Shown one piece after another: positions 15,101 through 17,415 of a stretch of 17,415 nt of DNA (positions are counted from its first letter, which is position 1; every line of letters starts with the position of its first letter). Under the pieces are notes generated by a model. That model was given only the letters and a program-made list of their open reading frames with translations, searched no databases and had not been told where the DNA came from. This DNA comes from Pseudomonadota bacterium. GTDB lineage: Bacteria; Desulfobacterota; Desulfovibrionia; Desulfovibrionales; Desulfovibrionaceae. The stretch spans positions 1 to 17,415 of the forward strand of contig JAEZMB010000095.1 of NCBI GenBank assembly GCA_023435825.1. Reading direction: 5' to 3'. Made by a program: the position numbers and the translations under genes.

Positions 15101-15312
15101 CCGTTGACTTCCTGCTCGATGGGCGTGGCCACGGATTCTTCCACGACCTGGGCGTTGGCCCCGTCGTAGGTGGCGCTGACCTGGACCGTGGGCGGGACGA
15201 TCTGGGGATACTGGGCGATGGGCAGGGTGAGGATGCAGATGGCCCCGACCAGGGTGATGACGATGGAGATGACGGCGGAAAAAACCGGTCTATCAATGAA
15301 GAAGTTGACCAT
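12157..15312 (-). CDS. RND multidrug efflux pump, AcrB/MexB type (HAE1)
   Basis: This is the proton-driven inner-membrane pump of a tripartite exporter. The 1051 residues match AcrB length. The first membrane helix is at about 11-30; the family motif IGIVVDDAIVVVEAV carries the proton-relay Asp-408 and Asp-409, and Lys-939 lies in LAAKNAILIVEF, equivalent to AcrB Asp407, Asp408 and Lys940. Two large periplasmic loops and twelve membrane segments are apparent. The conserved relay supports drug/proton antiport rather than metal export (no CusA-type metal methionine pattern noticed). AGGAC precedes the ATG. The adaptor gene lies 113 bases upstream; no TolC-like channel follows, so the channel must come from elsewhere. 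Substrates cannot be told. Confidence 0.95.
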   Translation of the reverse strand: MVNFFIDRPVFSAVISIVITLVGAICILTLPIAQYPQIVPPTVQVSATYDGANAQVVEESVATPIEQEVNGAQDMLYMNSVSSNDGRMVLNVTFDISRDLDLATVDVQNRVALANSRLPAEVVSRGISVKKQSPDMLLVINLSSPDGSRDTLFLNNYAKINITDALARVPGVGNVAVFGERDYGMRVWLDPDKLARLGLTSSDVAQAIREQNVQAPAGQIGLPPAPPGQEFQLSVQVKGRLADPEEFADIIVRTGKGAEMVRVRDVGRVELGSQSYSAFTRLNGNPTCTIQIYQLPGANALDVVAKIRAIMAEQASYFPPGVSYTIPYDTTKFVTASIHEVIKTLFEAVLLVLIVVYVFLQNGRATLIPMLTVPVSLVGAFAFMQVFGFSINTLTLFGLVLAIGIVVDDAIVVVEAVQHKIDHEKLPPREATKAAMAEVAGPVIAISLVLISVFVPVAFMGGVTGRLYQQFALTLAVSVALSAICALTLSPALCALILRPAGEGKGLLAAFFRGFNRVFDACTRGYAAGVRVAIRRMLLTIVCLCAVGAGAWHLLVTLPTGFVPDEDQGYFIVNAMLPEGASLERNDAVVKQLEAALSADPAVADVLALGGYNLLTSTYSSYSSVLFVILKPWEDRATPQLSLDAVMDRTRRQFAGVQEAIVMAFNPSPIPGLGTTGGFQFELQDRTGGPVAELAATAYDFLAEARTMPAVTGLFTDFSVDVPQLFYNLDRDKVQTLGIPPKTVFEALQTYLGGLYVNDFNKFGRTYRVMLQAEPRFRTSPADIERFYVRSSMNEMVPLSTLGATKDIRGPEYIRRFNLFRTVEISGGTPPGFSSGQSLTTMAELARDKLPQGFGYAWTGIAYQEASSGGQSVFIFGLALLMVFLVLAAQYESWAVPFAVILAVPMAVLGAMGAQMLRGLENNVYAQIGLVMLIGLAAKNAILIVEFAKARHEAGDSPAEAAVSASILRFRPILMTSFAFILGVVPMLVAKGAGAASRHALGTAVFGGMIAATILGVYFVPALYCGIQRLVSRGGAQGAAKEAGKPEDGDR

Positions 15313-15337
15313 GGTGGCGTCCTGGTGTTGCGTCCCC

Positions 15338-15361
15338 TAAAAAATACGAACGTATTTTTTA
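15338..15361. promoter_or_regulatory. Perfect 24-base palindrome between adaptor and pump genes
   Basis: TAAAAAATACG (15338-15348) and CGTATTTTTTA (15351-15361) are exact reverse complements around AA. The core ATACGnnCGTAT has the size and symmetry of TetR/AcrR-family operators that control efflux pumps. It ends 25 bases before the pump ATG, so it could also act as an RNA hairpin in the intercistronic messenger. Confidence 0.6.
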
Positions 15362-15392
15362 AGCAACTTCATGGTTTTAGCCTGTTGCCCGC

Positions 15393-15412
15393 AAAAAGCC
15401 GCAGGCGCTTTT
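15393..15412 (-). terminator. Weak terminator-like hairpin after the adaptor gene
   Basis: On the minus strand AAAAGC and GCTTTT pair around a 7-base loop and lead into a T5 run, 13 bases after the adaptor stop codon. The stem is short and AT-rich, so at most partial termination is expected, lowering pump expression relative to the adaptor. Confidence 0.35.
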
Positions 15413-15425
15413 CGTGGACGCGACA

Positions 15426-16625
15426 CTAGGGCTTGGCGGCCGGCGCGGCGGCCGGAGCCTGGGCCGGGGCCTCGGCCTCGACGATCTTGGCCGGCACGCC
15501 CGGCCGGATCTTGGAGACGCCTTCCACCACGACCATGTCGGTGGGGGCCAGCCCCGAGTCGATGACGAAGTTGCCGTCCTTGGAACCGCCCAGCGTCACG
15601 GCCTTGGCCTCGATCTTGCCGTTGCCGGCCACGACGTAGACGGACTTGCTGCCCTGGACGTCGATGATGGCCCGTTGGGGCACGAGCAGCGCGCCCTTGC
15701 GGTGTTCGAGCAGGGCCCGGACCTTGGCGAACTGACCGGGCTTGAGCACGCCTTGGGGGTTTTTGAAGACGCCGCGCACGGCCAGGGTGCCGGTCTTGGC
15801 GTCCAGCGCCCGGTCGGCCATGTCGGCGTCGCCGGTCAAGGGATAGATGGAGTCGTCGGCCAGGATCAGCGTCAGGGGATATTCCCGGGGCTTGTCGCCA
15901 TTGGCCATGATGGCCTTGGTGAATTCGAGGTAATCGCGTTCGCTGATGGAGAAATCGACGTACATGGGGTCGGTGGAGGAGATTTCGGCGAGCAGCGTGT
16001 TGTCGCCCTTGCCGACGAGGTTGCCGACGTTGACGTAGGCCTTGCCGATGCGGCCGGCGATGGGGGCGGTGACCCGGGTGTAGCCCAGGTCGCGCTCGGC
16101 GGCCTCCACGGCGGCCTTGGCGCTGTCGGCGTTGGCGGACAGCTCGCGTTCGCTGGTCAGGCGCGTGTCGTATTCGTCGCGGCTGACGGCGCGTTGCTTG
16201 TAGAGCTGCTCGAAACGGCCCAGATCGACCTTGGCCTTGGCCAGAAGCGCGTTCTGGCGATCCAGCTCGGCCCGGGCTTTCTGCAGGTTTTCCTGATACT
16301 GGCGCGGCTCGATGACGAAAAGCAGATCACCCTTTTTGACCAGCGCGCCTTCGGTGAAGTTGCGCTCCTTGAGATAGCCCTCCACCCGGGCGCGGACTTC
16401 GATGTTTTCCTTGGCCGCGACCCGTCCCACGTATTCGCCGTAGACCGGCACGTCGGCCACCACGGGCTTTTTGGCCTGCACCAGCACTGCCGGCGGTTCG
16501 GCCGGCTTGGCGTCCGCCTGTTTCTTGGCCGCGTCCTGGTCGCCGCACCCCGGCAGGCACAGGAGCAGGGCAAACAGCAACAACGACAGACGAGGGAGGA
16601 TGGGGCGCAACGGCGGTCGGCGCAT
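15426..16625 (-). CDS. RND efflux periplasmic adaptor (membrane fusion) lipoprotein
   Basis: This is the AcrA/MexA-type adaptor linking the RND pump to an outer-membrane channel. The 399-residue protein has a lipoprotein signal peptide: RR..R, a hydrophobic run at 13-24, and lipobox LPGC with Cys-27 as the lipidation site. Then come the barrel-sandwich half VRARVEGYLKERNFTEGALVKKGDLLF in outline, a coiled-coil hairpin at about 110-170 (rich in Lys, Glu, Ala and Arg), the second lipoyl half YTRVTAPIAGRIGKAYVNVGNLV, and the beta-barrel part through LKPGQFAKVRALL. The tail is Ala/Pro-rich. AAGGAG precedes the ATG. It is the first gene of the pump unit, with the pump 113 bases downstream, unusually far for such pairs. 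Confidence 0.94.
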   Translation of the reverse strand: MRRPPLRPILPRLSLLLFALLLCLPGCGDQDAAKKQADAKPAEPPAVLVQAKKPVVADVPVYGEYVGRVAAKENIEVRARVEGYLKERNFTEGALVKKGDLLFVIEPRQYQENLQKARAELDRQNALLAKAKVDLGRFEQLYKQRAVSRDEYDTRLTSERELSANADSAKAAVEAAERDLGYTRVTAPIAGRIGKAYVNVGNLVGKGDNTLLAEISSTDPMYVDFSISERDYLEFTKAIMANGDKPREYPLTLILADDSIYPLTGDADMADRALDAKTGTLAVRGVFKNPQGVLKPGQFAKVRALLEHRKGALLVPQRAIIDVQGSKSVYVVAGNGKIEAKAVTLGGSKDGNFVIDSGLAPTDMVVVEGVSKIRPGVPAKIVEAEAPAQAPAAAPAAKP

Positions 16626-16963
16626 GGCGGTTCTCCTTGACGGGTACGATGTATAGTCCGTTGAATAATAAAATTGGGACGTTGGCGCAATGCTTATCTC
16701 GATTTTTCATCATGCCTCGCCATGACCGGGAGACGCCTGGATTCGAGGCAATTATTTTTTAGGCAGTATTCTACTTTAGGCAATTAATGGAAAATTATCT
16801 ACTGAAACAGTCTTGTTGTAACCGTCTGCAAACAAAGTTCATCTGGCCATTTTCAAAAAATCGCGGAGACAGCTTTTCCTTTTTTAGGACAATGTGCTAA
16901 TGCTTGCAGTATTAAGTATGACTTTATTGTTTCGTTGTATGCGTGCATGTCAAAGGAGGCTCT
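16626..16963. other. AT-rich divergent regulatory region, adaptor versus chemoreceptor
   Basis: This 338-base region is much more AT-rich than its surroundings and must hold both outward promoters. Towards the adaptor, TTGCGC (16690-16685) and TATTCA (16667-16662) stand 17 bases apart, a weak match. A 22-base element at 16640-16661 with ACGG/CCGT ends and a TACGATGTA centre overlaps the likely start region. Towards the chemoreceptor, AGGACA (16886-16891) and TATTAA (16910-16915), 18 bases apart, are possible. No sigma-54 or clear sigma-28 box was seen, and no gene. Confidence 0.55.
16746..16786. repeat. Three AGGCA direct repeats
   Basis: AGGCAATTA occurs at 16746-16754 and exactly again at 16778-16786, with AGGCAGTAT at 16761-16769 between them. 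The starts are 15 and 17 bases apart, so the copies lie on roughly one face of the helix or close to it. They may be sites for a regulator of either divergent gene. Confidence 0.4.
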
Positions 16964-17415
16964 ATGTCGTTACAAGCAAAGGTACTCTTCCCGACAATCG
17001 CCCTGGTGCTCATCGTCGCCGGCATGTTCGGGGCAACCTCCTACGTCGCCAGCGAACAGCGCACCGACGGCCTGGTCATCAATATCGCCGGCCGCCAACG
17101 CATGTTGACCCAGAAGATGGCCAAGGAAGCCCTGGCCATCCGCGCCGCCGCCTCAGACAAGGCGGACGCCGCCCTGACCGCCAAGCTCGCCAAGACCATG
17201 GAGGTGTTCACCGCCTCGCTCAGCGCCCTGCGCCTGGGCGGCCGTGCTCCGACCAGCCTCGATCCGGCCGGCCCAGCCGCCTTGCTGCCCAAGCCCGGAG
17301 CCGCCGAGAACGAACAGCTCCTGCGGGTGGAGTCCCTGTGGGACGAGTACCGGCGGCTGGTGACGGCCGCGGGCGCGCCCCGGGGGGCCCGGGCCCGGGC
17401 GCGCCGGGGGGCGGG
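16964..17415 (+). CDS. Methyl-accepting chemotaxis protein with PilJ-type N-terminus (partial)
   Basis: This gene starts at an ATG with a strong AAGGAGG site and runs off the window, so only about 135 reliable residues are seen. Residues 7-27 form a membrane segment (VLFPTIALVLIVAGMFGATSY). Right after it comes VINIAGRQRMLTQKMAKEAL, the signature of the type IV pili methyl-accepting N-terminal (PilJ-like) domain, a four-helix periplasmic sensor. The HAMP and signalling domains would lie beyond the window, so calling it a chemoreceptor rather than a histidine kinase or other sensor with the same domain is inference. The last 17 codons (17364 on) are G/C-only and code an implausible Arg/Ala/Gly string, so they are probably not genuine. 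Confidence 0.82.
   Translation, partial: MSLQAKVLFPTIALVLIVAGMFGATSYVASEQRTDGLVINIAGRQRMLTQKMAKEALAIRAAASDKADAALTAKLAKTMEVFTASLSALRLGGRAPTSLDPAGPAALLPKPGAAENEQLLRVESLWDEYRRLVTAAGAPRGARARARRGA
17364..17415. other. G/C-only window edge, probable artefact
   Basis: The last 52 bases contain only G and C, with runs such as CCCGGGCCCGGG. They interrupt a recognisable sensor domain with an Arg/Ala/Gly-rich translation. The matching texture at the other end supports a contig-end artefact. Confidence 0.6.

Overview
The window reads as chromosomal DNA of a high-GC Desulfovibrio-type bacterium (Desulfovibrionaceae, perhaps close to the D. magneticus group). This is inference: it rests on the gene order ribE ... 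ribBA-ribH-nusB-leuS, which I associate with that family, on strong G/C bias at third codon positions, and on a PilJ-type chemoreceptor and an RND pump of ordinary proteobacterial type. No IS element, phage gene, tRNA or rRNA was seen. Both extreme ends (about 1-38 and 17364-17415) are runs of only G and C that look like degraded contig ends.

Layout. (1) 87-1700, plus strand: ribE (riboflavin synthase), a secreted DUF4019 protein and a VOC/glyoxalase-fold protein, closely spaced and probably one operon. (2) 1849-2679: a lone gene of unknown function with an Ala/Gln/Gly-rich repetitive tail, preceded by a good match to a flagellar sigma-28 promoter. (3) 2680-5492: a long leader with three imperfect direct repeats, then ribBA and ribH, a 218-base spacer full of inverted repeats, then nusB. 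leuS (5553-8066) closes this plus-strand block and ends at a strong bidirectional terminator shared with the converging minus-strand genes. (4) 8146-8874, minus strand: a hicA-hicB toxin-antitoxin pair with two palindromes, one over the hicA promoter and one between the two genes. (5) 8919-11752, minus strand: a membrane acyltransferase 3 protein and a secreted metallophosphoesterase resembling acid sphingomyelinase-like enzymes. (6) 12157-16625, minus strand: a two-gene RND efflux system (periplasmic adaptor lipoprotein, then AcrB-type pump) with no outer-membrane channel and no regulator beside it, but with a 24-base palindrome between the two genes. (7) 16626-16963: an AT-rich divergent regulatory region. 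(8) 16964 to the end, plus strand: the start of a methyl-accepting chemotaxis protein, cut by the window.

How they work together. RibBA makes both riboflavin precursors, RibH joins them into lumazine and RibE converts lumazine to riboflavin, so three of the enzymes are here; ribD is not in view. nusB (transcription antitermination) and leuS (leucyl-tRNA synthetase) are housekeeping genes linked by position. The accessory part is the minus-strand block. No wholly new multi-gene system stands out. The most interesting signals are regulatory: the possible leaderless hicA with two palindromes, the layered structures before nusB, the CRISPR-like spacing of repeats before ribBA, the sigma-28 signal at the repeat protein, and the pump's internal palindrome.
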